Positions 11,299 to 22,152 of a stretch of DNA of 64,000 nucleotides are shown one piece after another. Source of the stretch: Pezizomycotina sp. ARF18 (taxonomy: Eukaryota; Ascomycota). Made by a program: the position numbers and the translations under genes. Numbering within the stretch: the first letter of the stretch is position 1; every line of letters begins with the position of its first letter. The notes beneath the pieces were generated by a model that saw only the letters and a program-made list of their open reading frames with translations, was not told where the DNA came from and made no database searches. The DNA lies in contig AZLU01000214.1 of NCBI GenBank assembly GCA_002224055.1, forward strand, positions 1 through 64,000, given 5' to 3'.

Positions 11299-12600
11299 AT
11301 GTCAACAACAAACCTCGCCTCCGTCCTCCTCGACCTACCGTCACGGTCTCGGGCTCCCTCCCCTACAATACCTCGAGCAACCTATTACGAACTTAGCTAG
11401 ACCATAACATCGACGAGCGGTCTTTTCGCTTTCACGCTCTCTGCATCCATACTGCCAACCGTCAGTGTTTCCCTCCTATCATTCATACCACTCGTCGTAT
11501 CGGCGTCGTCAGCCATCGCTGGTGGACTAGCAACATACTCTCAACATTCCCGCGTAGCGGCGATATTGCCGATATATTCTGGCTCGTGCAAGGCTCGGCA
11601 CCGTATTATACGTCTATCTAGTCCTCCGGAAACTATTATACGGTAGTAACTGGAAAAGACGCATAGTAGTCGATTTCTTATTCTGGAGCATCATCCTTGC
11701 AGCAATAGTCATGAAAGCGCTGATTACCGTGTACAGGGCCATATCAATCGGGAAACGTCGCGAAATAGGCATGGGGATAGTGAGCACTTACAAGATCGCT
11801 TACTTCTCGTTACTTGCGGCCGCAGAAGCGGTGTGTTTGTATTTTCTATTATCGAATTATTTCCATTCTACGCGTTGCCGAGGAAGCCAGGTCTGGCTTT
11901 CATTTCTACCTCTCATCGGAGTAATACGGACGACATCGTTTGCGTTCGCGATAGCCTATTCAAAAAGCCGCACAGCCCTGCAAGCCGATCGGTTTGCTGC
12001 GACCTTGACCTGTCTATTTCCGTTCGTGATGATACTCGACTTACTCCAAACGAACCTTACGTCGCGCAAGCCGACGCCACGATAAAATCAGGCCACCGCC
12101 GGAATAGAAATCACATCGGTATTGTTGAAATGGCTGGCTCCGTAAAATTCACCGAGGAGATCCGATCGCCCAGCAGAGGCCACAGGCGAGGCGGGGAAGT
12201 CCTTTCAGGCGAGAAATGGAACATGGTAGACAATAAATGGGACGGCGTGAAAAATGACGGTCAATGGTCCTCTGGCAATCTGATGATCGACCTCTCAGAA
12301 GCGATTCTTCAAGCCAAGGCGAGCCAGATACACCAGATGGTTAGAGTACTTAGCAATATTATCGAGGAGGATGAGGAGGAGACGGACACGAAAGCTGCGA
12401 TACGTCAAGGTCAAGTGTTTCGAGTTTGGAGATTGTATGGAAGCATGAGGGAAGCTCTATGGTTGACGTGTATATATGCAACATATCACTTTTGTGCTTA
12501 TTTTAAAATGCTGGAGGTGTTTTGTTTCCAAATTTCAGCAAACTTGAACATATCAATTATTCCGCGCCGGTTATTTAGCGAACCTTTAACATTCTTTTAG
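11299..12600 (+). pseudogene. Polytopic membrane protein, frame-broken
   Basis: ATG at 11299 starts MSTTNLASVLLDLPSRSRAP. Further on, frame 11590-12085 reads RLGTVLYVYLVLRKLLYGSN, then FLFWSIILAAIVMKALITVY, YKIAYFSLLAAAEAVCLYFL and LTCLFPFVMILDLLQTN. That is at least four hydrophobic helices with short basic loops, as in fungal seven-helix-type integral membrane proteins. An overlapping frame stays open from 11833 to 12600; its second half (EMAGSVKFTEEIRSPSRGHR and MIDLSEAILQAKASQIHQMV, then an acidic EEDEEETD) looks like a cytoplasmic tail. The helices and the tail are in different frames, so at least two base steps are present. The family is unknown to me. Confidence 0.5.
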
Positions 12601-12934
12601 TTTCTATCCACTGTGTAGTAGAGGTTGTCTATAATCTTCTTGAAGCTTGTCAGTCCATTGGGAGTAAAGTGAAGATTCGTTTCATCGCAGGGGTTTCTGC
12701 CAGGAATGAATTCTACAAACATTTAGCCTACCAATAGAACCTCATAGCTAGAAATTAATTCCGAAGAAGTCCTATTGATTGGAGATCCCATCTCCCATCT
12801 TGTTATTGCTTGATATATATGCTTCGGAACCACAGACTATACGCTGTTTTACCAAGAGATCGTTTCTCGGAGCGTAGTATATGCGAAAACACGTAGGGGA
12901 GTACAGAAAAGTGAAGACGATAGCTCCATAAATA
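12601..12934. other. Intergenic, promoter side of ankyrin-Clp gene
   Basis: No gene is seen. This is the probable 3' end of the membrane-protein gene and the promoter of the gene starting at 12935. Confidence 0.4.
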
Positions 12935-14789
12935 ATGGATCAAGACGCTCCACCTCCAGCCTCCCAGAAAAGCGGCCTGCGGCTGCCTGTCTGGCCTCCT
13001 CCCTCCACCGTCAATTTCCCATTTCAAAAGCCTGTTCGCGCTCCGAGAACCATGAAGTGTATCACCAACATACCGGAGAAAGGACTGAATGTTGCCCGTC
13101 AGCTATCACCTTACCAAAGCTGAACACTCCTTTTCAGTTCCCAAGGACAATCGTATACGAATCCCGAGCGCTTATCGAAAAGCTTTTGGACCCAGATCGT
13201 GATTTTGAGGACTTCAAGGCGACCTGCAGCAGTTGGGATACCCTCTATGGCTATTCCATCGCGGATATCTTAAACGATAATTCCCTTCTAGGATACAGTG
13301 TCCTCTTTTACGCCGTCGCATCTGAGAACCCTAGGATAATTGAGTGCTGCCTTAGTCTCGGTGCAGATGCCAACTCAACCGGGGTCCGATAGAGGTCCCA
13401 GTCCTTGCTTTCGTTCTTATGTCTGAGCTACTACTTCAAGTCGCCACAGAGATTACAAGGAGCCTTCTTAGCTGCGGAGCGGATCAAGGTCGGTTACAAA
13501 CCCGATTGTTTTCAATCATGTAATCCGTGACGATAGCTGGAAGATTCCAGAGTTTCATTCGTTCCCTGCCGAAATCACAGCACCTTGGTGCAATGAGGAA
13601 CTGTGGAACCTTGTGACTTTGAATACAATTTGACCCAACGCTATCTTCTCCACCGTGCAAGAAGAAGCAAAGAGTTGTCGAAGAGGGAAGCGCAGATAAT
13701 GAACGGTTTCAAGCTACCACCACTTACCTCGGTTATTTCAAGTTGATCGGACAGGACTAGGCTTTGGAACGTTGCTTAGCGGAGATACGCTTGCACTATG
13801 TCAAAGGAGAGAAGGCGCCTTTAGTGCTGGTATTCGCTGACAAGCAATTGTCTTCCTCTATGATGAAGTAATCATAACTGACCGTTCACAAATCTGAAAC
13901 TGAGGTCCCAGCGGTAGTGGCAAAACCGAGCTTGCGAGGTCGTTAGGCTCACTGCTTTCTTTGGATTACACGGTCGTTGGTTGTACGCATGTCAAGTATA
14001 CTTCAAATATCTTCGGAGCTCGTGCGCCATATATCGGATCCGAGAAAGGCTCACAGCTCAACAACCATCTCGCTAAGAATGACGGTAAGCGAACGGCGTG
14101 TTTTTGGATGAGTTGAAAAGATAAACAACATAGATGTCATGAACTGGTTTCTGAAACCATTCGAAGAGGGTAAAAGGCATATCTAAGTAGCATGGTCGAT
14201 TTATATCATTGCTGACGAACTCGGATGTATGCAGGAATATATCATGATTCAAGAATTCGGGAGGGCAAGCAGCTATGTTGCAAGGAAACCATCTGGGTCT
14301 TGGGTATAAATTACCTCGATGAAGAGATCAAGAGATTTTACGACCAGAATATCGCAGCCGGTAGTCCTAAATTATCTTTTCGCCAGCTTGACGCGAAGTT
14401 CAGGCAGTTAGAGTCTCCAACAAGCAACGCCTACAGTCAATATTTGGCGTAAGTCCCTCTGATTTATCCTCGAGTAGAAAAATGCACTAATATTAGATAT
14501 TCAACACCCCTTGACGTCTCGGATCTCATCCATCGTTCTCTTCTTCCCATTCAACGCCACTGAGTCCGCCGTTCTCGGTCTTCAATACATCCTAAGCCTT
14601 GCCAAGCAAGAAAATTCCCAGGTGGATGTCAAGAACAAGAAGTATTTCAGCAATGTGAATTTGTTTCTTGTGTTCGACTCTGCACTTTATACCTTCCTTG
14701 CAGAAAGCGGATACGTCGTCGACGAAGGCGCCAGATATATTTCTAGGGAGGTGAAAAGGCTGGAGATGCGGTTGTGTCGAAATATCTAG
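12935..14789 (+). pseudogene. Ankyrin-repeat Clp-type AAA+ ATPase
   Basis: ATG at 12935 (MDQDAPPPASQKSGLRLPVW). Ankyrin-like segments follow: GYSVLFYAVASENPRIIECC with LSLGADANSTG at about 13290-13390, and ITRSLLSCGADQG at about 13450-13490. The linker LTQRYLLHRARRSKELSKRE leads to an AAA+ domain of the Clp/HSP100 second-domain type: LIGQD-ALERCLAEIRLHYVKG, Walker A GPSGSGKTELARSLG (13903 onward), IGSEKGSQLNNHLAKNDGKR, Walker B VFLDEL (about 14099-14116), DVMNWFLKPFEEG, and a C-terminal small domain (FLAESGYVVDEGARYISREV). The ankyrin plus Clp AAA+ order matches CLPB/Skd3-like disaggregases. Introns fit 13840-13904, 14170-14234 and 14449-14496; the first has acceptor AG but ACAAGC where a GT donor is expected. 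A TAG replaces the residue after LIGQD, and several base steps divide the frames. The gene is therefore decayed, though its ATPase motifs survive. Confidence 0.7.
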
Positions 14790-15244
14790 AGTAAGATAGG
14801 GAAGTGGACGATTCTGACAATAGCAAGCCGGGGATACTTATATTTTAGATATGGAGAGGATTGACGGAGAGACTGCCGGATGGCAGGCCATAAATCGGGC
14901 GTGATTCTGATGATCTATGGGGATCGATATAGAAGGGTGTTTATTTACCCCAAGTTCTTGAGTTTGAACTCCGCACATGAAAGTAGTCATTTGATGCATC
15001 CAGTCGAACTCCAAGGCAATAAAAGATCACAGAAATTGGAATTTAAAGTCGGATTATATTCCTAACATGTAATACAGAATACTGCTGCAAGGGAGCCGCG
15101 CATCAGCTCGTATTGTCTATTGAATTATTCTAAACTCTATGGGGATATATTTATCTAGTGAAATCCTAGAATAGCTATCATTTTAACCCGCACGTCTCTT
15201 TTAACCCATCGAGCATTTTTGCGCGTTTGAGGCGGTTGCTCGAT
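14790..15244. other. Intergenic, possible C-terminal remnant
   Basis: An ORF at 14880-15065 (61 codons) could be a shifted extension of the upstream AAA+ gene, but no motif supports it. The rest is AT-rich 3' flank. Confidence 0.3.
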
Positions 15245-15727
15245 TTACCCGGCTAGCAGGACTTCAGCAATACGAGCGTGTAGATCATTCCAAGAGGTGC
15301 GATCATTGTCAAACCGTGCGCTTACGATATCGCGTCGCCATCCCGACTCAGTGTGCGGCATAACCCACACTGCCATTCTCGTCCTAGTTGTGATTTCGAA
15401 ACGTTCTGGCCTCCAATGAAGCCGCTGGCATAGATTGATCGGCACAGTCGTTGTTTGCTCTATGGTGCGTTTCCGCCGCTGGTGTGGCATAGCAGAATTA
15501 TTGACCCGCCTGGCAAGCCGGATCCATCGACGGCATTCGAGACAGCGGCACGGGAAATAAAGACTGGAATCCATTCCAGAATTCCTTAATCTGCCTAATA
15601 CTCGGCATTCGTAAAGTTCATTATTGCAGCCACAATAGGTATTGTGGGTGACGTGATATCGTGGAATGTCGCCGTTTGACAGTTCGGCGCTGGGGCAATG
15701 CAGGAATACAGTAATCTTTTTGCACAT
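15245..15727 (-). CDS. Cys-rich 'MC' family protein, intact copy
   Basis: An uninterrupted 160-codon frame. It starts MCKKITVFLHC, then IPRYHVTHNTYCGCNNELYE with CRVLG, then DSSLYFPCRCLECRRWIRLA, and a Trp-rich C-terminal motif (LHWRPERF, VWVMPHTESGWRRDIVSARF). Nine Cys, arranged as spaced pairs (CGC, CRCLEC) plus singles, suggest one or two structural zinc sites. There is no signal peptide, so it is probably intracellular. A diverged paralogue lies at 16911-17437 in the same orientation with the same motif order, which supports a real gene. A candidate TATATA lies about 70 bp upstream (near 15795). The family is not recognised; function unknown. Confidence 0.65.
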   Translation of the reverse strand: MCKKITVFLHCPSAELSNGDIPRYHVTHNTYCGCNNELYECRVLGRLRNSGMDSSLYFPCRCLECRRWIRLARRVNNSAMPHQRRKRTIEQTTTVPINLCQRLHWRPERFEITTRTRMAVWVMPHTESGWRRDIVSARFDNDRTSWNDLHARIAEVLLAG

Positions 15728-16689
15728 GATCTCCTTTCCGACTTTGTAACTCGGCTGGTAATCTTACAGTCTAACGGGGCAGGCTTATTTGGGTATATAT
15801 GGATGTCCTAGAAGAGTGTGACGGGCAAGTACTATTACAACGGAGAGTGGACATACTCAGAGTTCTGGAAGTGGCATTTAAATATGAATTCTATGAACAC
15901 AGCTCGTAGGCCTTGAATTGGTATTGAGTGTTATCCTTATTGATTTAAAGTATTGCTATGAGTTCGCGTCGAGGATATCACTACGAATGCGAGGGATAAT
16001 GAAGCTTGTGCCAGTGATACTGTACACTTTACATATCAAATCCTCTGCCAAACCACATTCTGACCTTTCAAAAAGTAAACAGAGTGATCGCATCCTGCAA
16101 GAGGGCCCCAAAAAGATCGAGTAGCGCTCCTATCACTTTTGATTTTATCTTTTTTTTTTGGATCAAGAATTAAAATAGGATTCAGTTACAAGTCCGAATG
16201 GCTTACTAGTGGAGCTAAACCTATCATACGGCAAAAGCGAGTCCGAATAGAGTAATTCACAAAATTGGACGGCTTGTATTAGTGGAACTTAAGTATCAAG
16301 CCTAAGTCTAGTAGAGTACCTGGGTTATCTGCCCGAGCTTCGGTTTTAGCGCCTTATAAAGCCTTTCAGATTGATAAAAGTACTTAAGATGTATTTATAT
16401 TGACCTTCCGTATGGAATGAAGGGCAAAGAAGAGGGTACGAGACATTCTATTGACAGAAACTACTATAATGCCTTGTTAAAATTATAATGCCTTGCCAGC
16501 GTTAAAAACGAATTCAAAGGTGCCTTCAACCTTTATACCTTCTGTGTAAACTTAAATTTCTTATGTTTGAACATTTGGATTTCCTACTTGAGTAATAAAT
16601 CCGTTCCACATAATTAAATCAGATATATATATATATATATGTGTTTGTGTGTGTGTGTGATAATAACTATAATTATAGAGGGTAAGATA
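15728..16689. other. Intergenic part of duplicated unit A
   Basis: The first ~300 bp (to about 16010) resemble the corresponding flank of the second copy (17438-17710), for example a shared 'tattgctatgagtt/tgttgctatgagtt' block. After about 16130 there is extra AT-rich sequence without a counterpart. An ORF at 15918-16124 has no support. Confidence 0.45.
16622..16659. repeat. (TA)n(GT)n microsatellite
   Basis: A TA dinucleotide run passes directly into a GT run. Confidence 0.9.
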
Positions 16690-16770
16690 TTTGGTACTTT
16701 TTAGATTACGGATCAATCCCTGGACAATTCTGGCGCCGTGCGGACCAGGCGTTTAAGCTCATCCCAAATA
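16690..16770 (-). pseudogene. Truncated 3' tail of an F-box gene (duplicate)
   Basis: About 75 bp match 17800-17885, the 3' end of the F-box gene at 17830-18492. Both contain 'tacggatcaatcc', 'aattctggcgcc' and 'aagctcatcccaaata' in the same order and spacing. Only the tail remains here, next to a copy of the adjacent Cys-rich gene. This is evidence for a tandem duplication that later lost most of one F-box copy. Confidence 0.65.
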
Positions 16771-16910
16771 GAGCTATTTACATATTGCTATAATTTATGT
16801 TCATGTGCCATCTATAGCAAAGTTTGTACATTCTGTTATAAATATATCAAATGAGTAGACGTATATTTAGTAAAATTCATAACGACTCTGATCAACTAGA
16901 CTGCCCGTGT

Positions 16911-17437
16911 TTACTGTGGGTTTTGTGCATTTTGTCTGGCCTCCGCAGCTTGCGCTCGCTCGACTGCGTCTCTACGCAGGGCCTCAGAAATGCGGGCGTT
17001 GAGGGCCCTGGCATTAGCACGGTCAGCAGTATTCTGGATACTAATGATATCCTGCCGCCATCCTAGCTCAGTGTGGGGCACAATCCACACCGTAACTCCT
17101 CCTGTGGTTCTGACACGGTCCGGTCTCCATCCAATGAGTCGGCACTCACTGATGGCTCTGTTCATGCCATGACACAGGATATCTTTCTGCCGTGCCTGTG
17201 ATATGTCCCGACGATTGACTGACCTGGCGACGCGTTTCCAATGGCGACACAGGTGGCAGTAGCACGGACATATAGACTGGAATCTCTCGAGAAGAGTTGC
17301 ATTTTGCCCAACACCCGGCAATCGTAGAGTTCGTTGTCGCAACGACACAGTGTATTGCGCACGACGTGCACCCGCGGAATGTCGTCTTCCAGGTCGTCAC
17401 CCCTGCAGTGAAAAAATACGGTAAATTTTCTGCACAT
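16911..17437 (-). pseudogene. Cys-rich 'MC' family protein, broken paralogue
   Basis: ATG at 17437 reads MCRKFTVFFHC, then IPRVHVVRNTLCRCDNELYD with CRVLG and DSSLYV. Coding sense then moves to another frame with ICPCYCHLCRHWKRVARSVN, IGWRPDRVRTTGGVTVWIVP and HTELGWRQDIIS, ending in an Ala/Arg/Gln-rich helix at 16911. Motif by motif it parallels the intact copy at 15245-15727: HC, NTxCxCxNELYxCRVLG, PCxCxxC, and WxPxR then VWxxPHTExGWRxDI. One base step near 17280-17300 explains the switch. A TATAAATA-like site lies about 140 bp upstream. Confidence 0.6.
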
Positions 17438-17829
17438 GATTGCTTATTTAGTTTTGTAATCCAGTTAGTGATTTGACAGTTGAAGATAAGTGTCTGGAGA
17501 TATTTCGAGCTCCTAGGGAGAGTGAGAAGTGATTTCTATTGTGATAGCTGTGGCATGGTTAAAGTCTATTCGTAGCAATATTTATAAGCAATGCCGTGAA
17601 GCTTTTAGTTGTATGTCCTGAGCCTGTATAGGGTATTATGCTCTCATGATCGAGTGTTGCTATGAGTTTACGTGGGAAATGACACTACTAGTGATAATCG
17701 AGACTGATATTTCGCACGAGCTCGTTGCAGTATTGCGGATTCAGCTCTGAGCCGCAGCCCAGACTTGTACTAACTGAAGGTCAATTAAGCAACAAAGGAC
17801 AAGGTATTTGCTACTTTTCAGACTACGGA
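17438..17829. other. Intergenic part of duplicated unit B
   Basis: This promoter-side region of the Cys-rich gene is partly alignable by eye with 15728-16010 of unit A. The ORF at 17725-17946 is antisense to the F-box tail. Confidence 0.4.
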
Positions 17830-18492
17830 TCAATCCTCAGAAAATTCTGGCGCCTTTTTGGCTGGATGATTAAGCTCATCCCAAATATGGAGCACTCCAT
17901 CCACAACTTCGAAGCGAATTTGACCGTCCCAATCCCACCAGAATAAGCGCTTTCTCGGGTCATCATGATCAAGGCAGTGTATCCCCACCTCAACGACTCC
18001 CTTCATGAGATCCAACACGGTTGCCGCACCGCCGTATCCGGTGCCTTTGATCTCGAGCGGCGGCTCAACAAATCCTCGGGCTTGCATGGCAGCGGCTGGA
18101 ACCACTCATGGGCCTCCGGAGTAGAACTATGCAGGTGTAGTATCGCGACCAGGACCGACGGACACGTCGCGTTCTCAAAACGGACATTGTCCTTAATCAG
18201 CCGCCAGTGCTTGTCGTATGACGAGTTGCGAAATATGACGCGCTCGATTTCGTAGTACTTGTAGCGATACCCGTAGCATGGCTGCAGCGCAGGATGAGCC
18301 ATGGGGGCGGCGGTCAGACGTCGTGGTGCATCGCGCCAGAGGATCTTATCTATATCGTGGAAGCCGAAAGGGGGTCGACCTTTTATAGCAGGCGATGGAA
18401 CTTTTTACATACAAGCGGCAGGCGAAGTTTGATATCATCGTATGTAAGGTGTTTGAAAATATTCAAAATGATCTCCTCCGGGATTTGTTCAT
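17830..18492 (-). pseudogene. F-box protein, frame-broken
   Basis: Just inside the start (ATG at 18492, one frame off) the minus strand reads QIPEEIILNIFKHLTYDDIK, then LRLPLVCKKFHRLL, a textbook F-box (IPxEI, hydrophobic helix, VCKxFxxL). Downstream, in another frame, follow GFHDIDKILWRDAPRRLTAA, CYGYRYKYYEIERVIFRNSS and DKHWRLIKDNVRFENATCPS. One more shift gives VVEVGIHCLDHDDPRKRLFW and WDWDGQIRFEVVDGVLHIWD, closing at 17830. About 210 aa in all. The Trp-rich tail resembles a small substrate-binding beta domain, though I cannot name it. Two or three base steps are present. Its tail is duplicated at 16690-16770. Confidence 0.6.
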
Positions 18493-19551
18493 TTTGACGA
18501 ATGTAAGGTTTGTGGACTGATGTGGTATTTCCAGCTTACTAGTACGCGAATCCGAGAGAAGAAGAAAGATAGACATCCTGCGGATGAAGTCATTTGAAAG
18601 GGAATATTTTTCTACCCTCCAGCTGTTCAAAGTTTCGCCTGGAGTTAAATTTTTAACACGAAACTATTAACGTGAATAAAGAACAAAGTCCGAGACACTT
18701 TTCAGGAGATTAAAACGCAAATTAGGATCTAGACGCAATGGAGTAGTACGGTTGCAGTTCAAGGCGCGGTCAAGAAACTTACGGAGCGCGTTTAAGTTTA
18801 TGTGCATAATCAAGTTCAAAGATACATTATAAGTATTGAACAAAGGAAAGATATAAAAAGTCGGAGTGAGCCTACATCATCGGAAACATGTTTTCGCGAG
18901 GTTGAATCGCGACAAGATACAACTTCTCATAGAACAACACCCGTTCGAATACGCTATATATGATTTGTTTACGACATTCTCTCTCCGGCATAAGTTGGTA
19001 AACGTGTAGTCTGACGAAACATGGGATGTAAGAAGTTCTGATGGACTGTCTAAGCCCTGTCTTCAACAATTTAACTAATAGAAAGTCAACGAGAATGTTA
19101 TGCGGTCCTTGACTCTAAAGCCGTGCACGTTAAAGACTCACGCACGCAGTTCTGCATTTCAACGGGAGTTCAGCTGACCTTGCTACTGCATTCTCGCCCA
19201 ATTTACAATTTTGGGCTTGAGACTGTCCCTGTCACGTGTTTTCGTGACTGATCTGTGTTCATTAGTTACGGCTGAAAGATCGAGTCATTCGCGAAAAACC
19301 GCTCGCAGTTTCCCTGTTGCTAGGTTCAAACTTCAGCTGAGGGGGTTTTAATTTAAGCGGGGTTAAACCGTTAAACTGTTTTGGATGCAACAAGATCTTG
19401 ACGAAGGTTCTATATAACACATCACTTCTCCCCTGGATGGATGGATACAAGAGACATTCTGTAGTCTAAAAAATTTCGCTGGAGCTAAAGTGGATCGCAT
19501 AGAATCAATCTCAATCGAAACTATCGGTACAGTATTCCAGTGGTTTGTCGT
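18493..19551. other. Divergent intergenic region between two F-box genes
   Basis: No coding unit was found; ORFs at 18872-19069 and 19262-19450 lack motifs. It should contain the promoters of the F-box genes on either side. Confidence 0.4.
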
Positions 19552-21213
19552 GATGCTCGAGAAACTCCCGAACGAGATCTTGAAGGAGGTGCGTACATTT
19601 ATCCTTTATACTTATTGAAAATTGGTCCTGCAAACAAAGAGATTGTAATGGAAAGCTCTGCTCTTCATCCTCCATTAATTCGCCCATCTACCGACTAACG
19701 ATGAGTACGATGAAAATCTACAGATTATAGAAAACTCTCAGCCCCAAGGAAGATCTAGACACATTGCAAGACCTACGTCTTGTCAACAAATCGTTTTACA
19801 ATCTCACGACACCGTACGTCTTCCGGAAATTCGATACGTTCAAGCTGGGAAAGAACTATGAGGACTGCATCGACAGGCTCGAAACGCTGTCCAATTTGTC
19901 GGAGCAGATGGGCAAGCGCATCAAGAACGTCCATTTCCCGCGCGGTTTCATGGCTACTCAGCGGTCGCGTAAGAGGTACGGGCCAGATTACATCGAGAGG
20001 TTCACGGAAAGGTTCGGTAAGACGTGTGATGCTGCAGGCCTCCGCTTTCAGAGCGTCGGCATTGGCGATGGCAGCGATTACAAGTATAAGGACTGGGGTG
20101 CAGGGGAGAAATACGTGTACAAGCAGAAAGTAAACACCGGCTCGATACTGAACATGTTGCAGGAACTTTTGAACACGTATGATTCCTTCAAATCCATAAA
20201 GAAGCTGAAAGGGATTGTTTTCAGTAGGGATCTCAAGTGGCTGGCGCAGAAGAACGGCGAAGGAAAGGAAAGGAACTCGCTACCTTTCTAGAGGAAATGA
20301 CTTTGATCACGTCAAGGTCGAAAAGGTCGAAAGGCATTGGGAAGAGAATCGGATCACGACTGGCAGGTCATTGGTCAAATGCTGGTGAATAACGGCTCTT
20401 CAATCAAGACTCTAACAGTTGAAAATACCGACCCGGATTACGTCCTTACAAAAGTCAAACCTTTCTTCAAATCGCCCGACGTCCTCATTCCTACGCTCGA
20501 GCATCTCCGCCTCGGCGGCAATGAACTCAAATCGATCTCTAGGATCACGGAAACGCTCAAGTGCCTCCCTAGCCTCAAGTGTTTTCACTTAACGCTTACA
20601 AGGCTTCGGAACCCATACAGATGGGCAGAGCTGTACGAGTTTCTGAGTGACATGGGAAACCTGGTATCCGTGTTCTTCGAAAGTTTACAATACTCCTACA
20701 GGGATGATGACTACATCAGCCCTTGCCACCGTTGGAGTACGAACGAGTCACTGATGTAAGCTGTGGGCGTGACCTGGACAGGCCAATGGTGACGCCTCAC
20801 GACAAGGACGCGGAATGGCTCAACACCCTCCTCACGATTCTAAACCAAAGGAGGAAGAACAAGGTCTGGAGATTGACCCCTGGATGTCAGTCTTCTGCAA
20901 ACGTAGCGTATCGTCGCGGCGTTCGGCAAGAACGGGGTTATGTCAAGCCCGGTCCTGATCCCGCCGCCCCTGCTCAGGAACCAAAAGCTTTCGAGGTGAA
21001 TCTAGACCCCATGGTGAAGATATTGGAATTTAACGTGGATAATCTTCACAACAACCCTCCCAAAGGTCTGAGCGACGAACTGCCGGGGACTGGGCAATAC
21101 AGAATTATCAGGCGCAATTAATACTTCTCGAGCGAATGAACCGCCAGAGGCTCATGCTGGCGCGTGAAGCACAAATGCCATTACCACCTCCTAAACCAAA
21201 GCCAGAGCCCTAA
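19552..21213 (+). pseudogene. Long F-box protein, frame-broken
   Basis: Exon 1 (ATG 19552) reads MLEKLPNEILKE, an F-box start, and breaks at GTGCGT. After an intron ending near 19728 (ATTATAG) the F-box continues: LSPKEDLDTLQDLRLVNKSF and YNLTTPYVFRKFDTF. The body has leucine-rich, LRR-like spacing (SSIKTLTVENTDPDYVLTKV, IPTLEHLRLGGNELKSISRI, LKCLPSLKCFHLTLTRLRNP). It ends with AIQNYQAQLILLERMNRQRL and then MLAREAQMPLPPPKPKPEP at the stop at 21211-21213. The YQAQLxLLExxNxxRLxxAR tail is common at the C-termini of fungal proteins of several kinds. Family length is about 500 aa. The blocks 19764-20291, 20337-20759, 20723-21121 and the tail lie in different frames, so at least three or four base steps are present. 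Confidence 0.65.
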
Positions 21214-21860
21214 GACAACTTCAAGACTGCACGGGAGGTTTAGTCGGGTTCGGGTTCTCTAGGATATTTTCCTCGTGAACTCAGTGGCCTCCTAACCGTT
21301 CTATAAAAACGGACCCGATTAGCCATAAAACGGGGAGAAAACTTCGCTTGGTCGGATTTTAAGCCTTTTGGGTGATCCTGTTTGCTAGGTTGCTCTATCT
21401 AAAAATTCTCAAACCACTGGCCGTGAGTATTAAAATACAAAAACATAGAATGAATCATATGAGATAGGACACAGAGACTAGAGTTGTAACCCTTTTTAGT
21501 ACACACTAGTACAGAGAACGTTCTTAGAGGCTCTGCTGCAGCCAGGCCAAGCATTTGTTGATCTGCAATCGAGACTTGTAGTTCAGGTTGATCGAGTGAG
21601 AGGGATGCTACTCCACTGCTTGGGCTCCATGCCGCAGGATCTCCACGTGCAACCTTCTGATTTATCACCGATGCCACAATTCCCGCGGATCAGGTTTCCA
21701 GATCTCAAGGGTATACCGTTGGTGGCATTGTAACACCTGCTAGAGATAGACCTCCGGAAGTGACTCTACTAGAGCGTACGTCATTTCCTGGCCGGCCGAA
21801 GCTGCCGCTGGAAACTCACTACACTCGTACCTGAAATACCGGTGAGCAGGAACAGACTAA
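21214..21860. other. Intergenic with ambiguous overlapping ORFs
   Basis: On the minus strand 21399-21677 is open for 92 codons. On the plus strand about 21500-21731 is open without an early ATG (LLQPGQAFVDLQSRLVVQVD, then MPQDLHVQPSDLSPMPQFPR). The two are antisense to each other and neither has a known motif, so I call neither. Confidence 0.3.
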
Positions 21861-22152
21861 ATGTCGCGCGGAGAGATGACATCGAACGCGCCGGAAACTA
21901 TCTCGGGAGAACTACGTCAGCTGAGACCCTGGAATACGCTGTCTAAATGCCGGTACCCGGGCGTGTGTACGAGATCGTGAAACCTGTGTGCTAGACAGAT
22001 GGATCTTCTACTTCCTTGGTCTTTCTTTATTCGGGGGCATCGTAATGCTCCTGTTACCAGCGAGACAACGGTCGCGCTCCGAAGCCCTACAAAGAGGACG
22101 CGAACAGTTTAGGAGGAGAGAGCGCAGAAAGGCCAGAAGACCTACGATATGA
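21861..22152 (+). pseudogene. Small single-pass membrane protein
   Basis: ATG at 21861 reads MSRGEMTSNAPETISGELRQ, then NTLSKCRYPGVCTRS. One frame over it runs on as ETCVLDRWIFYFLGLSLFGG, then IVMLLLPARQRSRSEALQRG and a strongly basic tail (RRRERRKARRPTI) to the TGA at 22150. One hydrophobic helix (about 18 residues) followed by Arg-rich sequence suggests a type II or tail-anchored topology. One base step near 21970-21980 divides it. The family is unknown. Both halves are short, so confidence is modest. Confidence 0.35.
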
